DNA of 64,000 nucleotides from Rhizobium sp. FY34. Its GTDB lineage: Bacteria; Pseudomonadota; Alphaproteobacteria; Rhizobiales; Rhizobiaceae. The translations under genes and the position numbers were made by a program. The notes beneath the pieces were generated by a model, which made no database searches, was not told the DNA's origin, and was given only the letters and a program-made list of their open reading frames with translations. Each line of letters begins with the position of its first letter. The first letter of the stretch is position 1. Where the stretch lies: contig NZ_STFZ01000011.1 in assembly GCF_005222845.1 (NCBI RefSeq), positions 27,996-91,995 of the forward strand, read 5' to 3'. Shown here piece by piece: positions 1 through 8,681 of the stretch.

Positions 1-96
1 CTCCATTGCCCTTGCAATTGCACCCAGAAATGTCCCTGGTCTCCCGCCCTCCGTTCATGTACCAATCAAACATACGCAACCAGGAGTTTACACATC

Positions 97-552
97 ATGC
101 GCGCAGCATCCCTTTTCTTCGGTGTCCTCCTGCTGGCCCTCTCAGCAGCCGGTGCCTGGGCGCAGACCTTCAAGACCCCCGAGGTGCTGATCAAGGCACT
201 CTACGCCTATGACATCGAAAAGACGCCAGAATCTGCACCGACCTTCTACACACCCTTCTTCTCGAAGGACCTGATCGCCCTCTTCCGGACCTACAACGAG
301 GCATTGCAGGGCGAAGTGGGCCCGCTGGAATTTGATCCGGTGATCAATGGACAAGATGGTGCGGCGACAAACCTCAAGATCGGCACGCCCGCCATACAGG
401 GCGACAAGGCCCAGGTGACCATCACCTTCCGCAATGGTAAAAAGGTTACGCTCCTCTATTCGCTGGTGCGTGAACAAGGCGGCTGGAAGGTGGACGACAT
501 CGCCGAGCCGAACTCGCAATATCCCTGGCGCCTGCGCAAGCTGCTGGAATAG
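97..552 (+). CDS. Small exported protein, DUF3828-like
   Basis: A 151-residue protein with a clear Sec signal peptide: a charged start, a hydrophobic core at residues 5-20 and a likely cleavage after AWA. The mature part (FKTPEVLIKALYAYDI... then GKKVTLLYSLVREQGGWKVDDI) resembles DUF3828-type periplasmic proteins of rhizobia, which have an NTF2-like look. No catalytic residues are evident. The start at 97 follows an AGGAG sequence in AACCAGGAGTTTACACATC. It stands alone, with repeat-rich DNA downstream. The function is unknown and the family call is from memory of the pattern only. Confidence 0.7.
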   Translation: MRAASLFFGVLLLALSAAGAWAQTFKTPEVLIKALYAYDIEKTPESAPTFYTPFFSKDLIALFRTYNEALQGEVGPLEFDPVINGQDGAATNLKIGTPAIQGDKAQVTITFRNGKKVTLLYSLVREQGGWKVDDIAEPNSQYPWRLRKLLE

Positions 553-591
553 GCGTCCTATTTGGAGTGTAGAGCAGAGCCACGACTCACT

Positions 592-613
592 TCTCCCCGT
601 CAAGACGGGGAGA
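592..613. repeat. Perfect palindromic repeat unit
   Basis: TCTCCCCGTC, then AA, then GACGGGGAGA forms a perfect 10-bp stem about 40 bp after the first gene. No run of T follows. The same CTCCCC/GGGGAG theme recurs through the region, so I read it as a rhizobial palindromic repeat rather than a dedicated terminator, although it could stop transcription. Confidence 0.6.
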
Positions 614-806
614 CGGTGGCGGTAGCCGGATGAGGGGCACTCCCTCCCCCACGTGGGGAGATCGGCAGGACGCACGGCCTCCACCCCACCAACCTATCGT
701 ATGCCAGCAACCGCCACCCAGCACGCCGTCATTCTTCGGCCTTGAGCCGAGGATCTACGCACGGTCCCGCAAACACGGCGGTGCAGTTGGTCTTTGCGCA
801 AGAACG

Positions 807-985
807 CCCCCCTCTGCCCTGCCGGGCATCTCCCCCTCCAGGGGGGAGATCACCGTGTGGCCGATGCTTCCTCTTACAATAGACCTTTCGTTCAACGCTG
901 CAGCGTCTTTCGGACTGAGCGCGGTCTACTGGCCGATCTCCCCCCTTGAGGGGGAGATGTCCGGCAGGACAGAGGGGGGTGCGCC
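807..985. repeat. Inverted pair of rhizobial palindromic (RIME-like) repeats
   Basis: The unit at about 935-985 reads GATCTCCCCCCTTGAGGGGG followed by AGATGTCCGGCAGGACAGAG. Its near reverse complement lies at about 807-853. The two copies face each other across about 80 bp. Each copy is itself a palindrome (CTCCCCC/GGGGGAG) with a GGCAGGACAGAGG tail. This is the layout of RIME-type elements known from rhizobia. A further copy of the tail theme (GGGGAGATCGGCAGGAC) is at about 654-670. Confidence 0.65.
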
Positions 986-2045
986 ACCCGCACGCCGACA
1001 ACGGTCGTCGTTAAGAACCCAAAACCCCTCCCAACCCTCCCCACAAGGGGGAGGGCTTTAACCCAGCCGACCCGCTTACGCCGATCGGAGCCTGGGCGGG
1101 TGCCGCCTACGGTCTCCCCCTTGAGGTGGGGTGAGGAGCGGTTCGCGAAGCGAAGCAATCGATCCTGTGAATCGATTGCAGGGACGAACGTGGCAGCCAG
1201 TGTGGGTCCTTTTTCCTCGCCCGACAAAAAATCTCATCCCCGCCGCCACACGCCATGCCTACACTCTCCCTGTCCCGCAGCGGATACACCGGCAGGCGTG
1301 CCGGCGATGCGGGGCCGGTCCGGGTCATGGGGGCAAGACGCAAAACCCCATCATCCGAGTCCGTCAAAACGGTCTCCCCCCGACGACACGGGAGGAAGGA
1401 GAGGCGCGTCGGACGAAAGCGCCAATCCTTGTCAAACCGCCCAGCGGCGCGTCGGGTGTGTGAGCATGTCCCGTTCGGCGCAGCCGAACGAAAGCTACAT
1501 GCTCCAATATTTGAATCGAAGCCAGCTTGCCGCGATCGAAGATCGCGGGCGGCTTCGTGGGGCACGCAAGGGGAAGGACGGTTCGGGGCCTCATCGCCCG
1601 TTGTCCGCTCGGGTTTTCCACCCATGGAAACACCGGGAACGGCGATGGAAAAAGGCAACAGCCGATCCTTTCAGGCAGAGAGGCCGAACCGGCGGATAAA
1701 AATGCCGAACGGGGCGCAGAAAGGTGTCACCCTAACAAACCCTTACGAGGCAGCTTTCAGCGCCCCGACCGAGAAAAGCGCATGGCAGCGGCCATGCGAC
1801 GACGACATCAGGAACACAGCACGGGCCGCCATGGGTCGCGTGACGGCAAAGCCGTGTCCGCGCATGAGCGGCCAAAGGTTGAGGCAAAAGCAGACACAGC
1901 AGGACACCAGAGGCGGGAGACCGGACAGATGCAAGACAGTATGGAGGATGACCAGAAGATCCGCCTTCTGGCGGCGGCGATGAGGGATGCCGGCCTGCCC
2001 ACCCAGTCCTGCCGGATCGTCTGGCGACCGCCATCGCCACGCTGC

Positions 2046-2308
2046 ACCACAGCCTGCCAAAGCGAGACTGGCGGCCGTTGAAGCGCTGGCTTGTCACCGC
2101 CGGTGTGTTCCACAGCGCTGATCCGGCGTCTGCAGCCTGTGAGCAGGCCAGCTGGGAGAACAGTCAGCCGGGCAGCCGGGCGCCGGCGCCCGCGCCAATC
2201 CCCTGCCCCTTGCTCTGATCGGAGCCAGAGCCCCTGCTATGGCCAGAGCAATGGCCATGGCCATTGCCTGAGCTTCCCGATGCGGCTTTTGCACCGCCTC
2301 CGTCCACC
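2046..2308. repeat. Long interspersed repeat, copy A (next to the ribB 3' end)
   Basis: Segments CCACAGCCTGCCAAAGCG, GCAGCCTGTGAGCAGGCCAG, CGCCCGCGCCAATCCCC and GATGCGGCTTTTGC are shared, in the same order and orientation, with about 13198-13413 at the dusA 3' end. On the minus strand both copies can encode the peptide AKAASGSSGNG followed by a DQS-containing, Gly-rich tail. Here the reading frame is outside ribB, which stops at 2339. Copy A is about 50 bp longer, with an extra stretch after the first shared block. Confidence 0.6.
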
Positions 2309-2338
2309 TGACCTGTCTCCCAGCCAGACGCGCAGTAT

Positions 2339-2974
2339 TCAGGCAGCAACCGCAGATACCGGCGTACCTTGCGTCTTGCGATAGGCAATGAGGTCCTTGA
2401 TGCTGATCAGCGGCAAGCCGTGAAACTGGCAAAATGTCATGAGGTCCGGCAATCGCGCCATCGTACCATCGTCATTGGCCACTTCGCAGATAACGCCGGA
2501 GGGCCGCTTGCCCGCCAGACGCGCCAGATCGACAGCGGCCTCCGTATGTCCAGGCCGTCCCAGCACGCCGTTTGGATGCGCGCGCAATGGGAAGATGTGG
2601 CCGGGCCGGGCGAAATCCTCGGAGCCGGCTGTCTCGTCCATCAGCGCCCGCACGGTCGCCGCCCGGTCGGCGGCGGAAATTCCCGTTGTCGTCCCCTTTA
2701 TGTAATCGATTGAGACGGTGAAGGCCGTCTTCAGATATTCCGTATTCTTGGGAACCATCAGCGGTATGTCGAGCGCATCCAGCCGCTCGCCTTGCATGGC
2801 CACGCAGACAAGTCCACGGGCATGCTTCATCATGAACGCAATGGATTCGGGGGTCACGGCATCGGACGCGATAATGATATCGCCTTCGTTTTCGCGATCC
2901 TCATCATCCACGACGACAATCATGCCGCCGTCAGCCAATGCGTGGATTGCTTCTTCAATCGTCGAAAGTGTCAT
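2339..2974 (-). CDS. ribB: 3,4-dihydroxy-2-butanone 4-phosphate synthase
   Basis: Converts ribulose 5-phosphate to 3,4-dihydroxy-2-butanone 4-phosphate plus formate in riboflavin synthesis. The 211-residue protein has the family motifs: DDEDRENEGD near the N terminus (acidic Mg-binding loop), TTGISAADRAATVRAL in the middle, and GHTEAAVDLARLAG towards the end. There is no GTP cyclohydrolase II domain, so it is the monofunctional form. I chose the ATG at 2974 (MTLSTIEE) over an upstream in-frame TTG because AAGG sits at the right distance. An FMN riboswitch lies directly upstream, so expression should fall when FMN is abundant. Confidence 0.95.
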   Translation of the reverse strand: MTLSTIEEAIHALADGGMIVVVDDEDRENEGDIIIASDAVTPESIAFMMKHARGLVCVAMQGERLDALDIPLMVPKNTEYLKTAFTVSIDYIKGTTTGISAADRAATVRALMDETAGSEDFARPGHIFPLRAHPNGVLGRPGHTEAAVDLARLAGKRPSGVICEVANDDGTMARLPDLMTFCQFHGLPLISIKDLIAYRKTQGTPVSAVAA

Positions 2975-3090
2975 TCCTGTGCCTTTCAAGGGTCACCGCG
3001 TCAGCGGCCAAACCACGACCTTACGGTCGCCATCCATCCCTTGGGCGAACAAAGCCTACGCCTTCCCCTTGCGGGTGGCGTCGCAGACGA

Positions 3091-3235
3091 TGTCCTCTTC
3101 CATCCGGACTATAACCGTCGGCTCCGGCATCGCACCGGATCTGCTGCCTTCCACCGAAATGGAAGCGCTCGCGGGCTCCCGGCAAAGCCGGATACCGCCG
3201 GTGGGGAGTTACACCCCGCCCTGAGAACATTGTAG
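3091..3235 (-). promoter_or_regulatory. FMN riboswitch (RFN element) controlling ribB
   Basis: On the minus strand the conserved core reads GGGCGGGGTGTAACTCCCCA then CCGGCGGTA, and further on AGCCGACGGTTATAGTCCGG then ATGGAAGAGGACA, as in the FMN aptamer. It ends about 115 nt before the ribB start. That interval can form hairpins (GCGACC..GGTCGT and GGCCGC..GCGG) just before the ribosome site, so control of translation or termination is plausible. The aptamer call is from recognised consensus; the mechanism is inferred. Confidence 0.95.
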
Positions 3236-3308
3236 AGATAAGAGCACTTGCAGCATAATTTCAAGCGCTAAAGTCAGACTGTCACCGATCCGGAAATGTT
3301 TATCCGGC

Positions 3309-4097
3309 TCACCAGCAGCAGAATCCACCATCGACGAGAAGATCGACACCGGTGACAAAGCTTGCGGCATCCGAGAGAAGAAACACGGCAGGTCCCACCA
3401 TTTCATTCACCGAGGCCATGCGCTGCATCGGGGTCTGTTCCTCGAAAAGCTTCGTCTGGTGCACCATTTCCGCCCGCGTGTTCATCGGCGTTGCCGTATA
3501 GCCGGGGCTGATCGTGTTGACGCGGATGCCGCGCCCGACCCATTCCATGGCCATGGATTTCGACATGTGGATCACGCCGGCCTTGGACGCATTGTAATGG
3601 CACTGGTTGAGGCCGCGATTGACGATGACGCCGGACATGGAGGCAATATTGACGATCGATCCGCGCCCGTTCTTCAGCATGGCACGCGCTTCAGCCTGGC
3701 AGGACAGGAAGACGCCTTTCAGGTTGATGTCCATCATCGTCTGGAACTGGCTTTCCTCCATTTCCTCTGCCGGATTGGCATTGGCAATGCCGGCCGCATT
3801 GACGGCAAGCGTCAGCGGCCCCAGTTCCATCTGGCAGCGTTCGACTGCCTCGGTCAGTGCAGCCGACTGCGTGACGTCAGCGGCAATCTGGATGCTGCGA
3901 CGGCCAGCCTGTTCAATCATCCGCGCGGTATCGGAAAGACCCGCATCCGTGCGCCGATCAAGCAGCGCGACATCGGCGCCGCATTGGGCCAATCCGATGG
4001 CGATCCGCTGGCCGATGCCGCTGCCGGCGCCCGTCACCAGCGCGACATTGCCACCAAGATCAAACAGCTTCGGGGCGTTCAGTGTGATGTCCGACAT
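3309..4097 (-). CDS. SDR-family polyol/sugar dehydrogenase
   Basis: Classical short-chain dehydrogenase of 262 residues. It has the cofactor motif TGAGSGIG near residue 24, NAAG in mid-sequence, catalytic Tyr and Lys in YNASK, and the C-terminal ending DGGFCCW common in rhizobial polyol and threitol-type dehydrogenases. It is the last gene of a minus-strand operon with a sugar ABC transporter (15 bp from the ATPase gene), so it probably oxidises the imported polyol or sugar. I prefer the ATG at 4097, because AGAGGA is 9 nt upstream, over the ATG at 4106. The substrate is not determined. Confidence 0.85.
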   Translation of the reverse strand: MSDITLNAPKLFDLGGNVALVTGAGSGIGQRIAIGLAQCGADVALLDRRTDAGLSDTARMIEQAGRRSIQIAADVTQSAALTEAVERCQMELGPLTLAVNAAGIANANPAEEMEESQFQTMMDINLKGVFLSCQAEARAMLKNGRGSIVNIASMSGVIVNRGLNQCHYNASKAGVIHMSKSMAMEWVGRGIRVNTISPGYTATPMNTRAEMVHQTKLFEEQTPMQRMASVNEMVGPAVFLLSDAASFVTGVDLLVDGGFCCW

Positions 4098-4112
4098 GAT
4101 GTCCATTCCTCT

Positions 4113-5606
4113 TCAAATCGTTGCCAGTTCCATGACCGAGACGTCGTTTGCGTCCCTCCGGTCCAGAATGCCGGCCTGCTTTCCCTGCGCCATGACCATG
4201 ATCCGGTTGGAAACGCCAAGCACTTCCTCCAGATCAGAGCTGACGACGATAACCGCGACACCTTCGCGGGCCAGATCCATGATCGTGTCATAGATCGATG
4301 AGCGCGCGCCGACATCGATACCGCGTGTCGGCTCATCCAGCACGACCACCTTTGGCTTGCGCGCCAGCCATTTTGCCAGGACGACCTTTTGCTGATTGCC
4401 ACCGGACAGTTCGCCGGCATTCTGGCTGCCCCGGCCCTTGACCCCGAAGGTTCCAATATATGCATCGGCAAATTGGCTCATCTGGCGCGATGTGACCACA
4501 CCGCGGCGCGCCACCCTATCCAAGTTCGCATAGCCGATATTTTCCTGGATGGAATGATCAAGGACAAGTCCCTGCAGCTTTCGGTCTTCGGGCACAAGCA
4601 CAATGCCGTTCCGGATCGCATCGCGCGGCGAGCGCGGCGTGATCGTCACACCGTCAAGAATAACCTCGCCGCTCGAAATCGGATCGGCGCCGGCAATGGC
4701 CCGCACCAGTTCGGTGCGCCCTGCCCCGACAAGGCCGGCAATCCCGAAGACTTCGCCGCGCTTGACCGAAAAATTGATATTGTTGAACGTGCGCGCCGGC
4801 GATGAGAGGTCCCGCACCTCGATCATCACATCCGTCTGCGGCACGGGAATGGCTGGGAACATACGCTCCAGCGACCGGCCGACCATGGCTTCCACGATGG
4901 TGCGCACCGGCACATTGCCGCTGTCGAATTCCTGCACCTTGGCACCGTCGCGCATGACGACGACGCGATCGGCGACCTGGCGGATTTCATCCAGGCGATG
5001 GGAAATATAGATGATACCGACACCATCGGCCTTCAGCCGTTCGATCTGCCGGAACAGCAATTGTGTTTCTTCGCCGCCCAGCGCCGCCGTCGGTTCGTCA
5101 AGGATCAGAAGCCGTGCATTGAGCGTCATCGCCTTGGCAATTTCGATCAGCTGCTGCTTGGCCGTCGAAAGACCTTCAACCACACGGCGTGGCGAGATAT
5201 CGAGCCCGAGGCGCTGCAGACCGGCATGCGCCCTCTCTTCCATGCCGCGCCGGTCAATGCGGCCGCCCTTCATCAGGTAGCGCCCCATGAACACGTTTTC
5301 GGCAATCGACAGCTGCGGCAGAAGCTTTAGCTCCTGATGGATCATGCCCAAGCCGGCATCCATGGCTGCACGGGGGCTGGCCGGGGCGTAAGGCGCCCCG
5401 AACCATGTCATGTCACCGCCGGAGGGCTGGACGGCGCCGGAAATGATTTTCGACAGGGTCGATTTTCCGGCGCCATTTTCACCCAGCAACGCCACGACTT
5501 CGCCTGGCCTCACATCGAGATCGATGCCATGCAGCACCTGCAATGATCCATAGACTTTACGGATCTGGCGCAGGGAGAGAATGGGAGTAAGGTCCTGGGC
5601 GGTCAT
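4113..5606 (-). CDS. Sugar ABC transporter ATPase (RbsA/XylG type, double domain)
   Basis: A 497-residue fused double ATPase that powers sugar import at the inner membrane. The N-terminal half has Walker A GENGAGKST, a signature region (LSTAKQQLIEIAKA) and Walker B LLILDEPTAALG. The second half has the degenerate P-loop GLVGAGRTEL typical of this class, then LSGGNQQKVVLAKWL and VVVLDEPTRGIDVGA. It lies between the binding protein gene (20 bp upstream) and the SDR gene. The length and domain order are normal for the CUT2 carbohydrate family. Confidence 0.93.
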   Translation of the reverse strand: MTAQDLTPILSLRQIRKVYGSLQVLHGIDLDVRPGEVVALLGENGAGKSTLSKIISGAVQPSGGDMTWFGAPYAPASPRAAMDAGLGMIHQELKLLPQLSIAENVFMGRYLMKGGRIDRRGMEERAHAGLQRLGLDISPRRVVEGLSTAKQQLIEIAKAMTLNARLLILDEPTAALGGEETQLLFRQIERLKADGVGIIYISHRLDEIRQVADRVVVMRDGAKVQEFDSGNVPVRTIVEAMVGRSLERMFPAIPVPQTDVMIEVRDLSSPARTFNNINFSVKRGEVFGIAGLVGAGRTELVRAIAGADPISSGEVILDGVTITPRSPRDAIRNGIVLVPEDRKLQGLVLDHSIQENIGYANLDRVARRGVVTSRQMSQFADAYIGTFGVKGRGSQNAGELSGGNQQKVVLAKWLARKPKVVVLDEPTRGIDVGARSSIYDTIMDLAREGVAVIVVSSDLEEVLGVSNRIMVMAQGKQAGILDRRDANDVSVMELATI

Positions 5607-5626
5607 GGCACTGCCTTCCGTTCAGA

Positions 5627-6562
5627 TCAGGGATGCTCGGCGACGAACTTGGCCGCATTGTCCGGCGTCGTCAGGAAGCCGGGAAGCAGCTGCTCGGCGG
5701 GAAGCTTTTCGCCGGCGGCCAGCTTGATCGCGCTGTCAACGGCCAGACGGCCGATACCGCGCACCTGCTGGGTAGCTGTCGCATCGAAGCCACGCTGTGC
5801 AAGGATCGGCAGAGCCGTCGTATCGCCGTCAAAGCCGCCGATATAGACGCGCTGCGACAGGCCGGAGACCTTGACTGCCTGGGCAGCGCCCAGAGCCAGG
5901 CCATCCGACTGCGAGAAGATCAGCGTAACGTCGGGATGGGCCTGAAGAAGGTTCTGACCGATATTGAGGCCTTCAGCCTGCGACCACTGCTCGCTCCACT
6001 GCTCGGCGACAACCTTGACGCCCGCATTCTCGCCAACGGCCTTCATGCAGCCCTTGGTGCGCTCGACTTCCGGCGTCGTGCCCTTCTGGCCGTGGATCAT
6101 CAGCATATTGCCCTTGCCGCCGGCAAGACCGATGATGTGCTTGCACACTTCATAGGCCGACGTGGCATTGTCGGTGGCGATGAAAGTATCGCCCGGCGCG
6201 TCAGCCGCATTGCGATCGACGTTGACGACCGGAATGCCGGCCTGCTTGGCAAGACGGGTCGGAACGGCGGCAGCGGCGGCACCGGCAGGAATGTAGATGA
6301 AGGCGTCGATGCCCTGCGTCAGAAGATCCTGGACCTGGCTGACCTGCGTGGCGCCGTCATTCTTGGCGTCCACGGTGATGACCTTGATGCCCTTCTCCTT
6401 GGCATAGGCTTCAACGCCGATCTTGATCTGGTTGAAATAGTCGGCCTGAAGGTTGGAAACGGCAAGGCCGATCTTCTTCACTTCGGCAGCCGAAGCGCCG
6501 AGCGGGTTCAGGGCGGTGGTGGCGAGCGCGACGGCTGCCAAAAGAACTGTCTTGAATGTCAT
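5627..6562 (-). CDS. Periplasmic sugar-binding protein (Peripla_BP_4/CUT2)
   Basis: A 311-residue ribose/galactose-type binding protein for the neighbouring ABC transporter. The signal peptide covers about residues 1-25 (MTFKTVLLAAVALATTAL ending ASAAE). The mature part starts KKIGLAVSNLQADYFNQIKIG and shows the usual VVNVDRNA and GGFDGDTTAL segments that line the sugar pocket. The start at 6562 follows GGAGGAGATCTACC; an upstream in-frame extension has no signal-peptide character. The solute is unknown, with a polyol or pentose likely from context. Confidence 0.92.
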   Translation of the reverse strand: MTFKTVLLAAVALATTALNPLGASAAEVKKIGLAVSNLQADYFNQIKIGVEAYAKEKGIKVITVDAKNDGATQVSQVQDLLTQGIDAFIYIPAGAAAAAVPTRLAKQAGIPVVNVDRNAADAPGDTFIATDNATSAYEVCKHIIGLAGGKGNMLMIHGQKGTTPEVERTKGCMKAVGENAGVKVVAEQWSEQWSQAEGLNIGQNLLQAHPDVTLIFSQSDGLALGAAQAVKVSGLSQRVYIGGFDGDTTALPILAQRGFDATATQQVRGIGRLAVDSAIKLAAGEKLPAEQLLPGFLTTPDNAAKFVAEHP

Positions 6563-6684
6563 GGTAGATCTCCTCCGTTGAATTCGGGCACCTGCTACCA
6601 TCGCAGGGCCGAAGTTTTGCCTGGCATGATCGCCCGGCGTTGAACTGGCAGCGCCGCCACCAGGGTTTGGCGCAACGCCAAATT

Positions 6685-7659
6685 TCATTTTTGCTTGACG
6701 GCTTCGGCGGCCACCGCAAGGGCAATCACCACACCGATGACAACCGCCTGCAGGAAGGGCGAAACACCCAGAAGATTGAGACCGTTGCGCAGCACGCCGA
6801 TGATCAGCACGCCGATAATGGTGCCGATAATGCCGCCCTTGCCGCCGCTAAGGCTGGTGCCGCCGATCACGACCGCTGCAATCGTATCAAGCTCGTAGGA
6901 AACGCCGGCGGTTGGCTGCACCGAATCCAGCCGCATCGCCAGAACGACACCGGCAAGTCCGGCCAGCAGGCCCGAGACCACATAGACGCCGATCGTATAG
7001 AAGCTGACATTGATGCCGGCGAGACGGGCGACTTCCTGATTGCCGCCAATCGCATAGAGGGACCGGCCGCCGGGCGTATAGCGCAGATAGAGCCAGCCCA
7101 GCACGAAGACGACCAGCATGATGGCCACGGTCAGCGTCAGGAATCCGCCAAAGCGGGTATAGGCAAGCAGGCTGAACCAGGACGGAAAGCCGACGATCTG
7201 CTGGCCATCGGTGATCATATTGGCAAGCCCGCGCGCCACCGACATCATGGCCAGCGTCGCGATAAAGGCCGGCACACCGAGCGCCGTGATCAGCACACCG
7301 GATATAGCCCCCGTGACCGCCGCAACCGCCAGCGCCAGGAGTATTCCCGCTCCAAGCGGAAGACCGATCTGGCTGGAAAGATAGCCCATCACCATCATTG
7401 TCAGCGCCATGACCGAACCGACCGCAAGATCGATCCCGCCGATCAGGATCACCAGCGTCATGCCGACGGCCATGATCCCGAGCACGGTGATCTGGTCGAG
7501 GATATTGAGGAGGTTGCGCGCAGACATGAACTTGTCTGTCGCAAAAGAGAGAAAGATGCAGAGCAGGATAAGCCCGATCAGCGGCCCCGTGGCGCCTCTC
7601 AACACGGAAAACACGCCGGCACCGGCGTTTCGGTTGTCATCTTTTACGGATGCGAGCAT
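6685..7659 (-). CDS. Sugar ABC transporter permease (RbsC type)
   Basis: A 324-residue membrane permease with about 8-10 hydrophobic segments and CUT2 permease motifs: GMTLVILIGGIDLAVGS, GVPAFIATLAMMSVARG and AVVIGGTSLSGGKGGIIGT. It is the first gene of the minus-strand operon permease - binding protein - ATPase - SDR. The start at 7659 follows GGGAGGGCTGG. The divergent intergenic region with the transketolase operon carries candidate SorC operators. Confidence 0.92.
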   Translation of the reverse strand: MLASVKDDNRNAGAGVFSVLRGATGPLIGLILLCIFLSFATDKFMSARNLLNILDQITVLGIMAVGMTLVILIGGIDLAVGSVMALTMMVMGYLSSQIGLPLGAGILLALAVAAVTGAISGVLITALGVPAFIATLAMMSVARGLANMITDGQQIVGFPSWFSLLAYTRFGGFLTLTVAIMLVVFVLGWLYLRYTPGGRSLYAIGGNQEVARLAGINVSFYTIGVYVVSGLLAGLAGVVLAMRLDSVQPTAGVSYELDTIAAVVIGGTSLSGGKGGIIGTIIGVLIIGVLRNGLNLLGVSPFLQAVVIGVVIALAVAAEAVKQK

Positions 7660-7871
7660 CCAGCCCTCCCAAATGCACATGCAGAGCCATTAGTTGAATG
7701 GCACAGCATAATTATTCATGCTTGTGTGTAAATTCGTATCCGATCGAACTTGGACCTGTCAACCACCGCATAAGCAACAGATGAACAATAATTTCTGCGG
7801 CATACGCTTGACACCCTGCCAACAAATGCAATTATATTACCTAACGCATATTTATTCAAAGTGAGGATTCC
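7660..7871. promoter_or_regulatory. Divergent promoter region with SorC-like operator sites
   Basis: A promoter for the plus-strand operon is visible: TTGACA at 7808-7813, a 17-nt spacer, then ATTATA. TGAAT/ATTCA-type elements occur at 7695-7699 with 7711-7719 (ATTATTCAT), at 7782-7795 (TGAACAATAATTTC), and at 7851-7857 (TTTATTC). They resemble the palindrome TGAATAAAAATTCA in front of the sorC-type gene. I infer that the SorC regulator controls both directions from here. Confidence 0.55.
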
Positions 7872-8681
7872 ATGCAGCCGAATGATCTCGAGCGCATCGC
7901 CAGACAGATACGTCTTCGCGATCTTCAAGCGGTCTATGACGCCGGTGCCGGCCATATCGGTGGAGAAATGTCGGCCATCGATATCTTGACAGCGCTTTAT
8001 TTCCAGGTCCTGCGCATCTGGCCGGAACAGCCCAAGCATCCCGACCGGGATCGTTTCATCCTGTCGAAAGGACATGTGGCGCTGGCGCTCTATGTGACGC
8101 TTGCCAAGCGCGGCTTCCTGCCGGAGGACGAGATCTCGACCTTCCTCAAGCCGCATTCGCGGCTGAATGGCCACCCGAACTGCAATAAAGTGCCCGGCGT
8201 CGAAACCAATACCGGACCGCTCGGCCACGGATTGCCGGTCGCGGTCGGCATCGCAAAGGCTGCAAAGCTGACCGGTGCGGGCTATCATACCTATGTCCTG
8301 ACCGGCGACGGCGAGATGCAGGAAGGTTCGAACTGGGAAGCGATTTCCTCAGCAGCGCAGTTCGGCCTCGACAACCTGACACTGATCATCGACCACAATC
8401 GCTTCCAGCAGGGTGCCGCCCTGAAGGATACCAATGATCTGGCCCCCTTCGCCTCGAAGCTTCAGGCATTCGGGTGGGACGTGACCGAGATCGACGGCAA
8501 TGCGATGAGTGAGATCATTCCAGCCCTGCAACACCGCACGACCCGCCCGCATTGCATCGTGGCCCATACCAACAAGGGGCATGGGATTTCCTTCATGCAG
8601 GACACGGTCGACTGGCACCACAAAGTGCCCAATGCAGAACAATATAAGATTGCCCTAGCCGAGCTTTCCGAGGTGCTTTGA
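7872..8681 (+). CDS. Transketolase, N-terminal (TPP-binding) subunit
   Basis: A 269-residue half-transketolase carrying the thiamine diphosphate-binding part: HIGGEMSAIDILTALYF, GPLGHGLPVAVGIAKA, and the TPP/Mg motif GDGEMQEGSNWEA ending in IDHNRFQ. Single-chain transketolases are about 650 residues; here the pyrimidine domain is a separate gene that starts on this stop codon (TGATG). The two subunits should assemble into one enzyme moving two-carbon units between ketose and aldose phosphates. Split enzymes of this class include the apulose-4-phosphate transketolase AptA/AptB. The substrate here is not proven. Confidence 0.88.
   Translation: MQPNDLERIARQIRLRDLQAVYDAGAGHIGGEMSAIDILTALYFQVLRIWPEQPKHPDRDRFILSKGHVALALYVTLAKRGFLPEDEISTFLKPHSRLNGHPNCNKVPGVETNTGPLGHGLPVAVGIAKAAKLTGAGYHTYVLTGDGEMQEGSNWEAISSAAQFGLDNLTLIIDHNRFQQGAALKDTNDLAPFASKLQAFGWDVTEIDGNAMSEIIPALQHRTTRPHCIVAHTNKGHGISFMQDTVDWHHKVPNAEQYKIALAELSEVL

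Larger units (their letters stand above)
553..2338. other. Gene-free, repeat-rich intergenic region
   Basis: About 1.8 kb with no convincing gene on either strand. The open frames here overlap one another in several frames, are rich in Arg, Pro and Ser, and have no domain signature. The stretch contains several palindromic repeat units (592-613, 807-985, about 1021-1140), an inverted pair CAATCGAT/ATCGATTG near 1156-1178, a GTTCGGCGCAGCCGAAC-like hairpin near 1471-1490, and a longer element at about 2046-2308 that recurs at 13.2 kb. It looks like a landing zone for small palindromic elements rather than decayed genes that I can name. Confidence 0.6.

Noticed and set aside
592..613. Transcription terminator after the first gene
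   Set aside because: Strong stem but no T-run, and the same sequence theme recurs as an interspersed repeat; recorded as a repeat instead.
1255..1983. Possible gene in the repeat-rich gap
   Set aside because: Several overlapping frames of similar length on both strands, no ribosome site, no domain, and biased Arg/Pro composition.
3021..3230. Short frame between ribB and its promoter
   Set aside because: It coincides with the FMN riboswitch and its expression platform, which explain the conservation.
6640..7731. 363-codon plus-strand open frame opposite the permease
   Set aside because: His/Asp/Gln-rich translation mirrors a hydrophobic permease on the other strand, a common artefact.
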